NCBI GenBank assembly: GCA_016865015.1
Contig: CP018226.1
Span: 4,677,501-4,741,500, forward strand
Reading direction: 5' to 3'
DNA length: 64,000 nucleotides
Origin: Rhizobiales bacterium IMCC20636
GTDB lineage: Bacteria > Pseudomonadota > Alphaproteobacteria > Rhizobiales > GCA-2746425
How positions within the stretch are numbered: the stretch's first letter is position 1; each line of letters opens with the position of its first letter. A model generated the notes under the pieces. That model saw nothing but the letters and a program-made list of their open reading frames with translations. It had not been told where the DNA came from and ran no database searches. The translations under genes and the position numbers were made by a program. Below, piece by piece: positions 46,736 through 56,677 of this stretch.

Positions 46736-47719
46736 TGGTCGATCCAACAGACGGTGAATCGCCGCATCAACGCTGATGGTTCCGTCGAGTATTTCAGATA
46801 CTGTCTGAAGGATCGGCAAATCAAGGTTTTTCATCCGCGCCGTTCTTGCGGCAATGCCGGCGGTAAAGGCACCTTCTACCAGCGGCACCCGCCCTTCCAG
46901 CGCATCCGAGATGCTTAATGTGCCTGCGCCAAGACCAAATCCGAATGAGAAATTCCGCGACTGGGTGCTGGAACAGGTCAGCACAAGATCTCCAAAACCA
47001 GACAGTCCCATAAAGGTTTCGGCGCGTGCGCCATGGGCAAGGCCGTAGCGCACCATTTCGGAAAAGCCACGCGCCATCAACGCTGCGCCTGCGCTGGCGC
47101 CCAATTGGCAGCCAGCGGCAATGCCGCAACACACAGCAGTAACATTCTTCAAAGCACCGCCGATCTCGACACCCACCAGATCATCCGCTGCATAGGGACG
47201 GAACAGCGGGCTGGCCAGCATCCGGCAGAGGGCTTCCGAGTGCTCGATTTGATCGGCTGCCAAGGTCACTGCGGTGGGTTTTCCTGCAACCACGTCCACG
47301 GCAAAGCTTGGACCAGACAGAACTGCCAGATCCTGACTGGGGCGCAAATCCCTAATGATGCCAGCGGGCAGAAGACCGGTTGTCTGCTCGATTCCCTTGG
47401 CACACAGAATCAGGGGCTTGTCTTCCGGCCAGATTGTCATCAATTCGGCAAATACCGCGCGCAATTGCTGTGTCGGGATCACTATCAGAACCGCATCGCT
47501 GTCAGACAGGTCGCGCAGGGAAGTGGTCGCCGCCAGCGAATCGGGCAGTTTGATTTTTGGCAAATAGGCCTGATTCTCGTGATGGGTGTTGATGCTGTCC
47601 ACAATCGCTGCATCGCGCGCCCACACTCTGGTTTGCGCGCCGGCATTCAGGGCTGCGACGCCCAAAGCGGTGCCCCAGGCACCGCCGCCGACAATGCCGA
47701 TCCGTTTGGATGCGCTCAT
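46718..47719 (-). CDS. gpsA: Glycerol-3-phosphate dehydrogenase [NAD(P)+]
   Basis: Reduces dihydroxyacetone phosphate to sn-glycerol 3-phosphate for phospholipid synthesis; 333 residues. Rossmann motif [17 protein letters not shown] at the N-terminus, [14 protein letters not shown], and the catalytic lysines in CAKGIEQ and [16 protein letters not shown]. The ATG at 47719 overlaps the tsaD stop (ATGA), so the longer frame is rejected. The C-terminal codons lie in a 7-bp tandem repeat. Confidence 0.93.
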   Translation of the reverse strand: MSASKRIGIVGGGAWGTALGVAALNAGAQTRVWARDAAIVDSINTHHENQAYLPKIKLPDSLAATTSLRDLSDSDAVLIVIPTQQLRAVFAELMTIWPEDKPLILCAKGIEQTTGLLPAGIIRDLRPSQDLAVLSGPSFAVDVVAGKPTAVTLAADQIEHSEALCRMLASPLFRPYAADDLVGVEIGGALKNVTAVCCGIAAGCQLGASAGAALMARGFSEMVRYGLAHGARAETFMGLSGFGDLVLTCSSTQSRNFSFGFGLGAGTLSISDALEGRVPLVEGAFTAGIAARTARMKNLDLPILQTVSEILDGTISVDAAIHRLLDRPLKTEN

Positions 47720-48828
47720 ACTTTGGGCCCCGCCTTGCCATGGCCGATCATGGTTTGCGCATTCATATCCAGCGGCCATCTGGCGCGGGGTGCCAGGTCG
47801 AAATCATGTGCTTCACCGGCAGAAAACCGTTCCAGCCCGGCCCAGGCGATCATGGCACCATTGTCACCACACAGATTGAGGGGCGGCGCGACAAGCATTG
47901 TGCCCAGCCTGTCGGCCAGACCGGCCAGATGAGTTCGCAGAACCTTGTTGGCCGCAACGCCGCCAGCCACCACCAAAGGCAGGGATCTGCCCTGCAAAAT
48001 TTGCTGAACATCACTGCGTGATGTGGCCAGTTCAAACGCGCGAATCAGCCGGTCTTCAATGATGGCCGCCACTGTTTTTTGAAAACTCGCACAAATATCC
48101 GCAACACCCTGATCCGAGAGGGAGCATTCCTGCAAAAGCGCCTGCGCCTGCTGCCGGACCGCTGTCTTCAGTCCCGAGAAGGAGAAATTGGGTGGCATTT
48201 TTCCGCGCAGAGGCATGGGAAAATTGAACCTGTCAGGATCGCCCGTCAATGCGGCACGTTCAACGGCAGGCCCGCCCGGATAGCCAAGACCGAGCAGTTT
48301 CGCAGTCTTGTCAAATGCTTCGCCCAGGGCATCATCAATCGTGCTGCCGAGCCGATGATACTGGCCAAGCCCGCTGACCAGCAGAATTTGAGAATGGCCA
48401 CCAGACACCAAAAGCAGCAGATAGGGATAGGCAAGTTGATCACTGAGACGCGCGGTCAAAGCGTGTCCTTCCAGATGATTGATGCCGAGAAATGGCAAAT
48501 CATGGGCAAGCGCGATGGATTTGGCCGCCATCAGACCCACGATCAGACCGCCAACCAGGCCGGGACCTGAGGACACAGCCAGCGCGTCGAGATCGGAAAA
48601 TTCGCAATCCGCGTCCTTCATTGCAGCCAATATGACGCTGTCAATTGCCATCACATGTGCCCGGGCGGCAATTTCCGGCACCACGCCACCAAAGGCTTCG
48701 TGGTCCTTCTGACTGAGGACGATGTTTGAGAGAATCTGCCCCCGAGGCGTGCCATCGGGAGAGATGCTGCCATCAACGATAGCAGCGGCAGTTTCATCAC
48801 AACTGGTTTCAATGCCGAGTAGGCGCAT
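47716..48828 (-). CDS. tsaD: tRNA N6-adenosine threonylcarbamoyltransferase
   Basis: Transfers the threonylcarbamoyl group to A37 of ANN-decoding tRNAs; 370 residues of the Kae1/YgjD family. It starts [20 protein letters not shown]; metal ligands are H118 and H122 in NHLEGH, with VSGGHSQIL and [10 protein letters not shown] in the ATP-binding part. It heads the minus-strand operon tsaD-gpsA-YciI-EVE and is divergent from hemC, with about 100 bp for both promoters, the common alphaproteobacterial layout. Confidence 0.95.
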   Translation of the reverse strand: MRLLGIETSCDETAAAIVDGSISPDGTPRGQILSNIVLSQKDHEAFGGVVPEIAARAHVMAIDSVILAAMKDADCEFSDLDALAVSSGPGLVGGLIVGLMAAKSIALAHDLPFLGINHLEGHALTARLSDQLAYPYLLLLVSGGHSQILLVSGLGQYHRLGSTIDDALGEAFDKTAKLLGLGYPGGPAVERAALTGDPDRFNFPMPLRGKMPPNFSFSGLKTAVRQQAQALLQECSLSDQGVADICASFQKTVAAIIEDRLIRAFELATSRSDVQQILQGRSLPLVVAGGVAANKVLRTHLAGLADRLGTMLVAPPLNLCGDNGAMIAWAGLERFSAGEAHDFDLAPRARWPLDMNAQTMIGHGKAGPKV

Positions 48829-48928
48829 GGCAAATTTCCAAAATTGCGCTTGGGGCCACTGTCACAATAGTCTATGCAACAACGCGAAAACAGTCTGCGC
48901 ATATGCGCTATCACCTAGCATTGCCCCT

Positions 48929-49933
48929 ATGACCCTGCAAACAAAAGCTGACACAGTTCTGAAACCCACCAGCGCAAAGCCCATTCGCATTGGCACGCGT
49001 GGAAGCATTCTGGCGTTGGCACAGGCCAGCGAACTGCGTGCCCGGCTGATGGCTGCCCATGATCTGGATGAAAATTGTTTTTCCATTGACGTTGTCAGTA
49101 CTGCGGGCGACCGAATCCAGAACCGGGCGCTGAACGAATTGGGTGGCAAGGGCCTGTTCACCGAAGAAATTGAAGAGCGGCTTCTTTCTGACGATCTGGA
49201 TATTGCCGTGCATTCCTCCAAGGACATGCCGACAGTTCTGCCAGACGGGCTGGAGCTTTCCACGATCTTGCCGCGCGAAGACCCAACAGATGCCTTTCTC
49301 AGCCACAAGGCGAGCCGACTGGAGGATCTGCCCCATGGTGCGGTGGTCGGGTCTGCAAGCCTGCGCCGTCAGGCCATGATCAAGCGCTTGAGGCCGGATC
49401 TGCAACTGGTCAATCTGCGCGGCAATGTAGATACCCGCATTCGGAAGCTGGGCAGAGGGGTCGTGGATGCAACCTTGCTGGCCACGGCCGGTCTCAACCG
49501 CACCGGTCTTTCAGAGCACATTACAAGCAGGCTTCCGGTTGAGACCTTTCTGCCGGCTGTGGGCCAGGGTGCTGTTTGTGTGGAGGTTTGCTGCCGGCGT
49601 ACCGACATCAAAGACTTTCTTGCACCGATTCATCACCGTGAAACCGGCCTTTGCCTTTGGGCCGAGCGCGCCTTTTTGCGGGAACTGGATGGGTCCTGCC
49701 GGACACCGATTGCCGCATTTGCCAGCATCGAAGACGACATAATGTCGTTTCGCGGCATGGTGCTGTCGACCGATGGCCAGACCGCTTTCGAGACGTCACG
49801 CACTCTGGCCGCGCCCGATACTGCCAGCGCAACGGCACTGGGCCGTGAAGCGGGACAGATCATTCGCGAGGAAGCCGGTGAGGACTTTCTGGCAAATATC
49901 ATCCACAATCAGCACATTCTGGAAACACGTTAG
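48929..49933 (+). CDS. hemC: Hydroxymethylbilane synthase (porphobilinogen deaminase)
   Basis: Joins four porphobilinogen units into hydroxymethylbilane in haem synthesis; 334 residues. It begins IRIGTRGSILALAQASELR, has VHSSKDMPTVLP, and carries the dipyrromethane cofactor on C257 in ELDGSCRTPIAA. The ATG at 48929 is chosen over a frame start at 48722 inside tsaD. It is followed after 12 bp by hemD. Confidence 0.95.
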   Translation: MTLQTKADTVLKPTSAKPIRIGTRGSILALAQASELRARLMAAHDLDENCFSIDVVSTAGDRIQNRALNELGGKGLFTEEIEERLLSDDLDIAVHSSKDMPTVLPDGLELSTILPREDPTDAFLSHKASRLEDLPHGAVVGSASLRRQAMIKRLRPDLQLVNLRGNVDTRIRKLGRGVVDATLLATAGLNRTGLSEHITSRLPVETFLPAVGQGAVCVEVCCRRTDIKDFLAPIHHRETGLCLWAERAFLRELDGSCRTPIAAFASIEDDIMSFRGMVLSTDGQTAFETSRTLAAPDTASATALGREAGQIIREEAGEDFLANIIHNQHILETR

Positions 49934-49945
49934 GCCGGGAGTGAG

Positions 49946-50749
49946 ATGACGCATAAGGGTTCGAACCGGCACAAATTTGTCTGGGTAACACGACCCCGAC
50001 CTCAAGCTGACGATCACGCCAGCGCAATTGCCAAGGCTGACCTGACACCTTTGCTCTGCCCGGTGATGCATATTCGGGCCTTGCCTGCTCCCATTTCGCC
50101 CCCTGTCGCACCACCCGACGTTGCCGGCCTGATTTTCACCAGTATCAATGGATTGTTGAATTTTCCAGAAAGCTGGCAATCGGTTTTTTTGAACCACCCG
50201 GTTTTTGTTTCCGGTACCACCACGCTCACCCTTGCCCGGGATATGGGATTTCAGAATATCGTCTGCTCACCGGATCAGGGCAGTCGCGGAATGGTGGGGC
50301 TGATACGCAAGGCACTGCCAGTATCAACGGACGCGAGTCCACCACAGCTGTTATACGTTGCAGGAACCTCCCGAACTCCAATTCTGGAGGAGGAATTATC
50401 GCCTGATTTTGAACTGACATTGACCGAGCTATACGCTGCGGAACTCAACACCCAGCTTTCAGACGAAGCCACACTTGCCTTTAAAAACAAACAAATTGTG
50501 GCGGCAACTTTCTTTTCCAGCCGCACCGTAATCCACGCAGCAACATTGCTGAAAAACCAGTTTGGCGTGCATGCAAAATCGATCTTCGATGAGATGCTGG
50601 CCGTGTGCATTTCCCAGGTTGTTGCCGAACGGGCACGTGAATCCGGGTTCACCAAAATCGCAATCGCGCCCATGGAATCATCGGATTCCATGGTAAAAAA
50701 GTTAGTTGATCAACTTAAAATTTACAGTATTTCATCCAAAACCAACTGA
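49946..50749 (+). CDS. hemD: Uroporphyrinogen-III synthase
   Basis: Cyclises hydroxymethylbilane to uroporphyrinogen III; 267 residues. The sequence is poorly conserved, as usual for HemD, but the pattern VWVTRPRPQADDHASAIA at the start, GLIFTSINGLLNF, and AATFFSSRTVIHAA and IAIAPMESSDSM near the end fit the family, and the position after hemC settles it. A 24-bp perfect inverted repeat lies in its last codons. Confidence 0.88.
   Translation: MTHKGSNRHKFVWVTRPRPQADDHASAIAKADLTPLLCPVMHIRALPAPISPPVAPPDVAGLIFTSINGLLNFPESWQSVFLNHPVFVSGTTTLTLARDMGFQNIVCSPDQGSRGMVGLIRKALPVSTDASPPQLLYVAGTSRTPILEEELSPDFELTLTELYAAELNTQLSDEATLAFKNKQIVAATFFSSRTVIHAATLLKNQFGVHAKSIFDEMLAVCISQVVAERARESGFTKIAIAPMESSDSMVKKLVDQLKIYSISSKTN
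50670..50693. repeat. Perfect inverted repeat inside hemD
   Basis: Arms CCATGGAATC and GATTCCATGG with loop ATCG, followed by TAAAAAAG on the plus strand. It could form an mRNA hairpin near the hemD 3' end. No T run follows, so it is not a terminator. Confidence 0.6.
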
Positions 50750-50880
50750 ACTCTCTGAATCCTGACTTGCGCTCCTTGTGATACCCGATTGCAACTGCTT
50801 ATATCTACCTTATGTAGCTATCTGGGCGTGACGAACGATTGGTCATCCCAGCCAGAGAATGCGCGAAAAGGGACACCAGA

Positions 50881-52890
50881 ATGGTAAAATCACCACAACG
50901 CCCGACCTCTAAATCCAGGTCCACAGGTTCCAGTCGATCCCGCGCATCCAAAGCTGCCACACCATCAACTGGCAAGCCCGCCGACACGTCCAGCGCCACA
51001 CCCACGGGTGCCAAGCCGTCAGAGACAGCATCGCCAAGCGCGAAAGCCAGTTCAACAGCGACAAACCCCACTGGCAGTGCCGCCCAGCTTACGCCGAAAC
51101 CAACCACCATTGATCTGACGCCAAATGCCGTGAAGAAGACGGCAGCGACGATTCCGGATACCGGCGCAGCAACAGGTAAAGTTGGTGGCGCAGACAAACC
51201 GAAATCATCAGCAAACGAAACCCAGGCCAAGGCACCACAACAGCCAGCGGCTGAAACCGTCAAACCAAAAACCGATACGCCAGGTTCAGATGAGAAACCG
51301 GCTGCTGCGGCGACGTCCACCTCAAATGCTGCCGGATCGCCAAAAGCCTCACAGACGTCGACAAAGCCATCCCAGCGCTCGGAACCAGCCACGTCTGCGC
51401 GGACGCAGTCTCAAAGAGGCGGAGGCACAAGCATTTTGGCCATGGTTCTGGCCGGTGGCGTGGGTGGTATCATAACACTGCTGGGTGCCTATGCCCTGCT
51501 GGGCTCCGGTCTTCTGGCGACACTGCAGAATGACGGGACTGACGAAACGCAGGCTCAATTGTCTGAACTGTCCAATTCAGTCACCGGATTGTCAGAGCAG
51601 TCGGCCTCCCTGTCTGCAAGTCTGGCTGATCTGGACACAAGGATGACGGCACTGGCCGACCAGCCTGCTGATACAGGTAGCACCGATGCATTGCAGGCTG
51701 ATATTGAGACGCTTCGGGGGCAGATTGATGAAGCGCTTGCTGCCAGTCAGTCAAGCCTGACAGCTGACAATGCCGCACTGACAGAATTGAGGGAATCCTT
51801 TAGCTCGCTGGAAACCCAGATGAGCGGCCTGTCCGATGCGATGGCATCGCAAAATGAAACGCTTTCAGGCGAATTGTCCAAACTGGCTGAACAACAAAGC
51901 GCACTGGAAACCTCAATTGCCGGTGGAGAGGCCGGGGACGGCCCTGCCCTGGCCGCGCTGGAAGCACGTTTGACAAATCTGTCTGAACAGATGGCCACTC
52001 AGGCGGATCAGATCAACACACAGATCAGCGCCCTGGGCACGGAGATTCCGACTCCGGTCCGTGAGGAGCTGAACACAATTGGTGAAATCGTCACCAATCT
52101 GCAGGCCCAGCTGTCGATCATGGAAAGCCTGCAACTTACCTCACAGCAACAGCAGATAGATTTGCAATCGCTGACAGATACTGTGGAAGGCGTGGCCGGG
52201 ACGGTGAAGCGGGTTGCCGGAAAAACCGATCGCCTGGAAGCCACCGTTGCCACACCGGCCGAAGCGAAAACAGATGTGGCTCTGGATGGTGCCAAGCTGG
52301 CCTATGTGCAAAGCGCCCTTCAAACGGCCGTGTCTGAGGGAACACCATTCGCCGGCCTGCTTGCCCAAGCGCAAACTCTAATGGCTGACAATGGCAGCGC
52401 TGTCGCCCTGCCGGACGACTTCCTGCAGGCGGCACAGTCAGGCCTGACGCCTGTGTCCGTACTGGCCAGCCAGATTTCCGAAGCACGCGCGGCTTATGAT
52501 GCGACACTGACGCAAGCCACCCCAGAAGCAGAAACGGCACCCGGTGATGACAGTGTAACCGCCAGGGGGCTGCTCGACGGAATTCTGAAAGGTGCCAAGG
52601 GATTGGTCACCGTGCGCAAGATTGATGAGACAGAGGCGGTGCCACCCGACAGTCTGTCCGGTCAATTGGCAACTGCGCAAGCGGCTGCCAATGCTGGCGA
52701 TCTTGGGCAATTGAGCACATCGCTTGAAGATATTGCCAGCAATGCTGCCACTTCGGAGAATTTGCAACAATCTGCTGCGCTCTGGCTGGTCCAGACGCGG
52801 CACCACCAGACTGCAGCCGGTTTGCAGGATCAGCTTGATGCCGTTCAGCAATCAATCTGGGCTGACGCCAGCAAGGGAGATCCTTCATGA
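50881..52890 (+). CDS. Mic60/mitofilin-domain inner-membrane protein of the haem operon
   Basis: A 669-residue protein with a long Pro/Ser/Thr/Ala/Lys-rich cytoplasmic N-terminus (1-180), one transmembrane helix at about 184-212 (SILAMVLAGGVGGIITLLGA), a coiled coil over about 215-445 and a mitofilin-type domain from about 460. This is the layout of alphaproteobacterial Mic60, the ancestor of the mitochondrial cristae protein, and its place between hemD and hemY is the one known for it. It is expected to bend or tether the inner membrane. The ATG at 50881 is preferred to an earlier frame start. It ends in an ATGA overlap with hemY. Confidence 0.85.
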   Translation: MVKSPQRPTSKSRSTGSSRSRASKAATPSTGKPADTSSATPTGAKPSETASPSAKASSTATNPTGSAAQLTPKPTTIDLTPNAVKKTAATIPDTGAATGKVGGADKPKSSANETQAKAPQQPAAETVKPKTDTPGSDEKPAAAATSTSNAAGSPKASQTSTKPSQRSEPATSARTQSQRGGGTSILAMVLAGGVGGIITLLGAYALLGSGLLATLQNDGTDETQAQLSELSNSVTGLSEQSASLSASLADLDTRMTALADQPADTGSTDALQADIETLRGQIDEALAASQSSLTADNAALTELRESFSSLETQMSGLSDAMASQNETLSGELSKLAEQQSALETSIAGGEAGDGPALAALEARLTNLSEQMATQADQINTQISALGTEIPTPVREELNTIGEIVTNLQAQLSIMESLQLTSQQQQIDLQSLTDTVEGVAGTVKRVAGKTDRLEATVATPAEAKTDVALDGAKLAYVQSALQTAVSEGTPFAGLLAQAQTLMADNGSAVALPDDFLQAAQSGLTPVSVLASQISEARAAYDATLTQATPEAETAPGDDSVTARGLLDGILKGAKGLVTVRKIDETEAVPPDSLSGQLATAQAAANAGDLGQLSTSLEDIASNAATSENLQQSAALWLVQTRHHQTAAGLQDQLDAVQQSIWADASKGDPS

Positions 52891-54629
52891 TCCGTGTTTT
52901 CAGTATTGTAGCGGTCTTTCTGGCATTTGCGGCCGGGTTTGCCTGGCTTGCGGATAATCCGGGCACGGTTCAGTTTACCTGGGCCGGGCGCGAGATCGAA
53001 ACCAGCCTGATGCTGTTTGCCATCGCCTTTGTGGTGCTGATGATTGTGCTCGCCTTGATCTGGGCAATTTTCCGCACGATCTGGCGGTCCCCACATATGC
53101 TGAAAGGTTATTTTTCTGCGCGGCGGCGGGACAAGGGCTACAGCGCCTTGTCCAATGGCCTGATCGCCGTTGGCGAGGGTGACGCAAAGCGCGCCCAGAA
53201 GGCTGCCAGCAGTGCCAATAAATTTCTCAAGGATGCGCCTCTTGCGCAGTTGCTGAAAGCCCAATCCGCCCAATTGGCGGGTGAATATGAAACCGCGCGC
53301 AAAACCTTCCATTCCATGTTGGATGACCCGGAAACCAAATTGCTGGGTCTGCGCGGCTTGTTCATGGAAGCCGAGCGCACCAATGATCCTTCAGCGGCGT
53401 TGCAATTGGCGTTGAGTGCGATGGATGAAGCCGCCAAGCACCCGGCACGCCCCAATGATGGCGCAACTGTTGCCAGTTGGGCCGGACCGGCTGTGTTGCG
53501 CTACCAATCCGCTGCAGAAGACTGGGATGGCGCATTGAAAACCATCTCGGCCAATAATGCCGCCGGGCTGACGGACCGTTCGGAAGTCAAACGCAAGCGC
53601 GCCATTGTGCTGGTTGCCAAAGCCCTTGGCCATGAAGATCGCGAGCCTCAGGAAGCGAAGCTGGCCGCTTTGGAAGCCCATAAGCTGGCGCCGGACCTGG
53701 TGCCAGCCGCCGTGGTGGCAGGCCGTGTCCTGTCCCGTCTGGGCGAGTTGCGCCGCGCAGTCAAAACGCTGGAATCCACCTGGAAACTCAATCCGCATCC
53801 TGATCTGGCGGAAACCTACGCACATGTGCGTCCGGGCGATTCACCACGCGATCGGGTGAAGCGTATCAAAACCCTGACCCGCCTGCTGCCGGACCATCTG
53901 GAAAGTGCTATTGCGCTCGCCAAGGCGGCCATTGAAGCACAGGATTGGGATACGGCACGCGCAGCGCTGCTGCCGCATCTGACCACGCCAACACAGCGGG
54001 CCTGTCTGTTGATGGCCGATATTGAAGAAGGCGAGCATGGCGACAAGGGCCGTGTCCGCGAATGGTTGTCCAAAGCCGTTCACGCGGCCGCCGATCCGGT
54101 GTGGATTGCAGATGGCGTCGTGTCGGATCACTGGGCACCTGTATCGCCGGTGACCGGTCTGCTGGATGCCTATGAGTGGAAAGTGCCACAAACGGCGCTG
54201 GGGAAACCGACCGTCATCATCAGCGAAGATGATGTGTTGCTCGCACCACTGGAAATCGAACCACCCAAGCCTGTCGACCCGCCAATGCCCGCGCCCAAGG
54301 AAGAGAAGCCAGCAGCGGCCGCAGAGCCTGAAATGGTTGAAACGAAGTCAGCGCCAGAGCCAAGAAAACCGGTGGTGGAGACTCCGCCAAAAGCAGAGCC
54401 AGAAGCTGCCACCAAAGCCGAGCCGGACACAAAACCTGAGCCGACCAAGGCTGAGCCCCCAGAGGCCAAGCCGGCTGAAACGGACAGTCAATCAAAACCG
54501 GACAAAGCGCCTGAGACTGCAAAATCCGAGCCGAGTTTCGTATCGCCGGAAACGATGCCTCCTATTCCGGATGATCCGGGCCCTGCCGACGAGGACGCTG
54601 ATTCAGACAAACGCTTCCGGCTGTTTTAG
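52887..54629 (+). CDS. hemY: HemY-type TPR inner-membrane protein
   Basis: A 580-residue protein of the HemY (HemY_N) family, found in haem operons with an unsettled role in late haem metabolism. Two N-terminal membrane helices (about 1-20 and 42-65) are followed by HMLKGYFSARRRDKGYSALS and a TPR-rich domain to about 440. The C-terminal 140 residues are very rich in Pro, Glu, Lys and Ala. It is coupled to mic60 by ATGA and followed by the YiiX-like gene after 8 bp, so all five genes hemC to 55489 may be one transcript. It is not the protoporphyrinogen oxidase also called HemY. Confidence 0.88.
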   Translation: MIRVFSIVAVFLAFAAGFAWLADNPGTVQFTWAGREIETSLMLFAIAFVVLMIVLALIWAIFRTIWRSPHMLKGYFSARRRDKGYSALSNGLIAVGEGDAKRAQKAASSANKFLKDAPLAQLLKAQSAQLAGEYETARKTFHSMLDDPETKLLGLRGLFMEAERTNDPSAALQLALSAMDEAAKHPARPNDGATVASWAGPAVLRYQSAAEDWDGALKTISANNAAGLTDRSEVKRKRAIVLVAKALGHEDREPQEAKLAALEAHKLAPDLVPAAVVAGRVLSRLGELRRAVKTLESTWKLNPHPDLAETYAHVRPGDSPRDRVKRIKTLTRLLPDHLESAIALAKAAIEAQDWDTARAALLPHLTTPTQRACLLMADIEEGEHGDKGRVREWLSKAVHAAADPVWIADGVVSDHWAPVSPVTGLLDAYEWKVPQTALGKPTVIISEDDVLLAPLEIEPPKPVDPPMPAPKEEKPAAAAEPEMVETKSAPEPRKPVVETPPKAEPEAATKAEPDTKPEPTKAEPPEAKPAETDSQSKPDKAPETAKSEPSFVSPETMPPIPDDPGPADEDADSDKRFRLF

Positions 54630-54637
54630 AGAAGGCG

Positions 54638-55489
54638 ATGTCCGGAGATAAAAAGAACCGCTCTGCCTTTGAAAAAATTAAACTTCCGGCAGATACGCTG
54701 CTGGACCGGATCGGGCATTGGATTGCCGACCGGTTGCACAGTGAGTCCAGCGGCTACGAACCCTACACGCCTTCGGACACCGAGACACTGGAAGCCTGTT
54801 TGCGCCCCGGCGATATTCTTCTGGTTGAGGGCAACCAGAAGATTTCAGCTGCGATCAAATATCTCACCCAGTCGACCTGGTCTCACGCCGCGCTTTATGT
54901 GGGCGATGCGGTGGATGTTCATGAACCCGATGGCGAGCGCCATCGTCTGATCGAGGTCAATATCGGCGAAGGCTGTGTCACACAGAAACTGTCCAAATAC
55001 AGCGATTTCAACACCCGCATCTGCCGTCCTGTTGGCCTGACGGAAGAGGATGTCGAGTCGCTGGTTCAGTATATGGTGGCACGGATTGGCCTGAAATATG
55101 ATCTGAAAAACATTTTTGACATGCTGCGCTATTTCTTTCCAACACCCCCTGTCCCGGTGCGGTGGCGGCGGCGCATGCTGGCGCTGGGTTCGGGAGATCC
55201 GACACGGGCCATCTGCTCAACCTTGATTGCACAGGCCTTTCAGGCCGTACACTACCCCATCCTGCCGCGGATTGAACTTGTCACCAACAAGGCTGTGACC
55301 CGCGACTGGCGCGGCCAGCACATGTATTATACCCGTCGCGAGATTCTGCATATCCGCCACTATTCCCTGTTTGCGCCACGCGACTTTGATCTGTCGCCCT
55401 ATTTTTCAATCATCAAACCAACGATCGAGCGTGGGTTCGACTACCAGACCCTGCACTGGGGCCATGCAAAGGCAAAATCGCCTGAATAA
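54638..55489 (+). CDS. YiiX/YebB-like NlpC/P60 cysteine hydrolase (C92-like)
   Basis: A 283-residue permuted NlpC/P60-type papain-like enzyme. RPGDILLVEGNQKISAAIKY at about 56-75 with D59, then H83 in TWSHAALYVGDA, and the nucleophile C193 in RAICSTLIAQAF. Members act on lipids or peptides at the membrane; the substrate here is unknown. No signal peptide is seen. An AGAAGG lies just before the ATG, 8 bp after hemY, so co-expression is likely. Confidence 0.82.
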   Translation: MSGDKKNRSAFEKIKLPADTLLDRIGHWIADRLHSESSGYEPYTPSDTETLEACLRPGDILLVEGNQKISAAIKYLTQSTWSHAALYVGDAVDVHEPDGERHRLIEVNIGEGCVTQKLSKYSDFNTRICRPVGLTEEDVESLVQYMVARIGLKYDLKNIFDMLRYFFPTPPVPVRWRRRMLALGSGDPTRAICSTLIAQAFQAVHYPILPRIELVTNKAVTRDWRGQHMYYTRREILHIRHYSLFAPRDFDLSPYFSIIKPTIERGFDYQTLHWGHAKAKSPE

Positions 55490-55562
55490 ATCTGTTTACA
55501 GGGACGCTGAATTACGCACTAATTCGAACATCATTTCGCTGAAATCCATACGGGAGCATGTC

Positions 55563-56675
55563 ATGTCTGACACTGATTCAAAGCTTAACGTTTCACGCCG
55601 CAAATTCCTGGCAAGCGGCGCCGCTGCGACAGCTGCCACTGCAACGCTTGCCACGCCAGCCCTGGCGCAAAGCGCGGGTCGGAACTGGAAAATGGCAACA
55701 AGCTGGCCCAAGAATGCACCTGGCGTCGGCGTGAATGCCCAACGACTCGCCAACAAGATTACAGCCATGTCGAATGGCGAATTGACTGTGGAGCTGTTTG
55801 CCGCTGGTGAACTGGTCCCCCCCTTCGAGGTGTTTGATGCAGTTTCCACGGGAACCGCACAAATGGGCCATGCCACTCCGTATTACTGGCAGGGCAAAGA
55901 CCCGTCCTTCCACTTCTTTACAGGTGTTCCCTTTGGCCTGATGGCCAATGAACATGCGGCCTGGGTGCAATTCGGTGGTGGTCAGGCGCTATGGGAAAAA
56001 GCCTATGAGCCATTTGGCGTGCTGCCATTTTATGCGGGCTCATCCGGCCCTCAGGCCGGCGGCTGGTTCACCAAGGAACTCAACTCACTGGATGATTTCA
56101 AGGGCATCAAGATGCGCATCGCCGGGCTGGGTGGTGAAGTCATGCGGCGGATCGGCGTCAACACCGTGTTGCTGCCGCCCGGTGAAATCTTCCCGGCCAT
56201 GCAATCCGGCGCGATTGATGCAGCCGAATGGATCGGCCCCTGGAATGATCTGGCATTCGGTCTCTACAAGGTGGCAAAATACTACTATATGCCAGCCTTC
56301 CACGAGCTTGGCCCTGCACTGGAATTGCTGGTCAACCGCCAGGAATTCATGGATCTTCCCGAACATCTGCAAGCCATTGTTCGCAATGCAGCCATGGCCT
56401 CATCCTATGAGTCGCTGGCAGATTTCACCTACCACAACATCATTTCCTACAAGCCATTGCTGGAACAGGAAGGAGTGGAGGTCAAATTCCTGCCCGATGA
56501 TGTGGTGAATGCGCTTGGTATCGAAGCCGAAGTGGTGCTGCAGGAACTGGGCGACAGCAGCCCGCTGGCTGGCGACATCTTCAAATCCTTTACCGATTTC
56601 CGGGCTGAAGCAACGGCCTATTCAGCTGTGTCCGACAAGCGGGCCATGGGCATGCGCGAACAGGTTCTGAAATAG
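55563..56675 (+). CDS. TRAP transporter substrate-binding protein (TakP-like), Tat-exported
   Basis: A 370-residue DctP-family periplasmic binding protein. The N-terminus VSRRKFLASGAAATAATATL is a twin-arginine signal. The mature start NWKMATSWPKNAPGVG and later TPYYWQGKDPSF, GGWFTKELNSLDD and GAIDAAEWIGPW match the TakP branch, which binds 2-oxo acids. No small (DctQ) or large (DctM) membrane subunit is adjacent, so it is an orphan binding protein. The ATG at 55563 follows a GGGAG site. Ligand identity is inferred from the branch. Confidence 0.85.
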   Translation: MSDTDSKLNVSRRKFLASGAAATAATATLATPALAQSAGRNWKMATSWPKNAPGVGVNAQRLANKITAMSNGELTVELFAAGELVPPFEVFDAVSTGTAQMGHATPYYWQGKDPSFHFFTGVPFGLMANEHAAWVQFGGGQALWEKAYEPFGVLPFYAGSSGPQAGGWFTKELNSLDDFKGIKMRIAGLGGEVMRRIGVNTVLLPPGEIFPAMQSGAIDAAEWIGPWNDLAFGLYKVAKYYYMPAFHELGPALELLVNRQEFMDLPEHLQAIVRNAAMASSYESLADFTYHNIISYKPLLEQEGVEVKFLPDDVVNALGIEAEVVLQELGDSSPLAGDIFKSFTDFRAEATAYSAVSDKRAMGMREQVLK

Positions 56676-56677
56676 TC

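Noticed and set aside
50670-50700. Inverted repeat as terminator of hemD
   Set aside because: It lies inside the coding region and is followed by an A run, not a T run.
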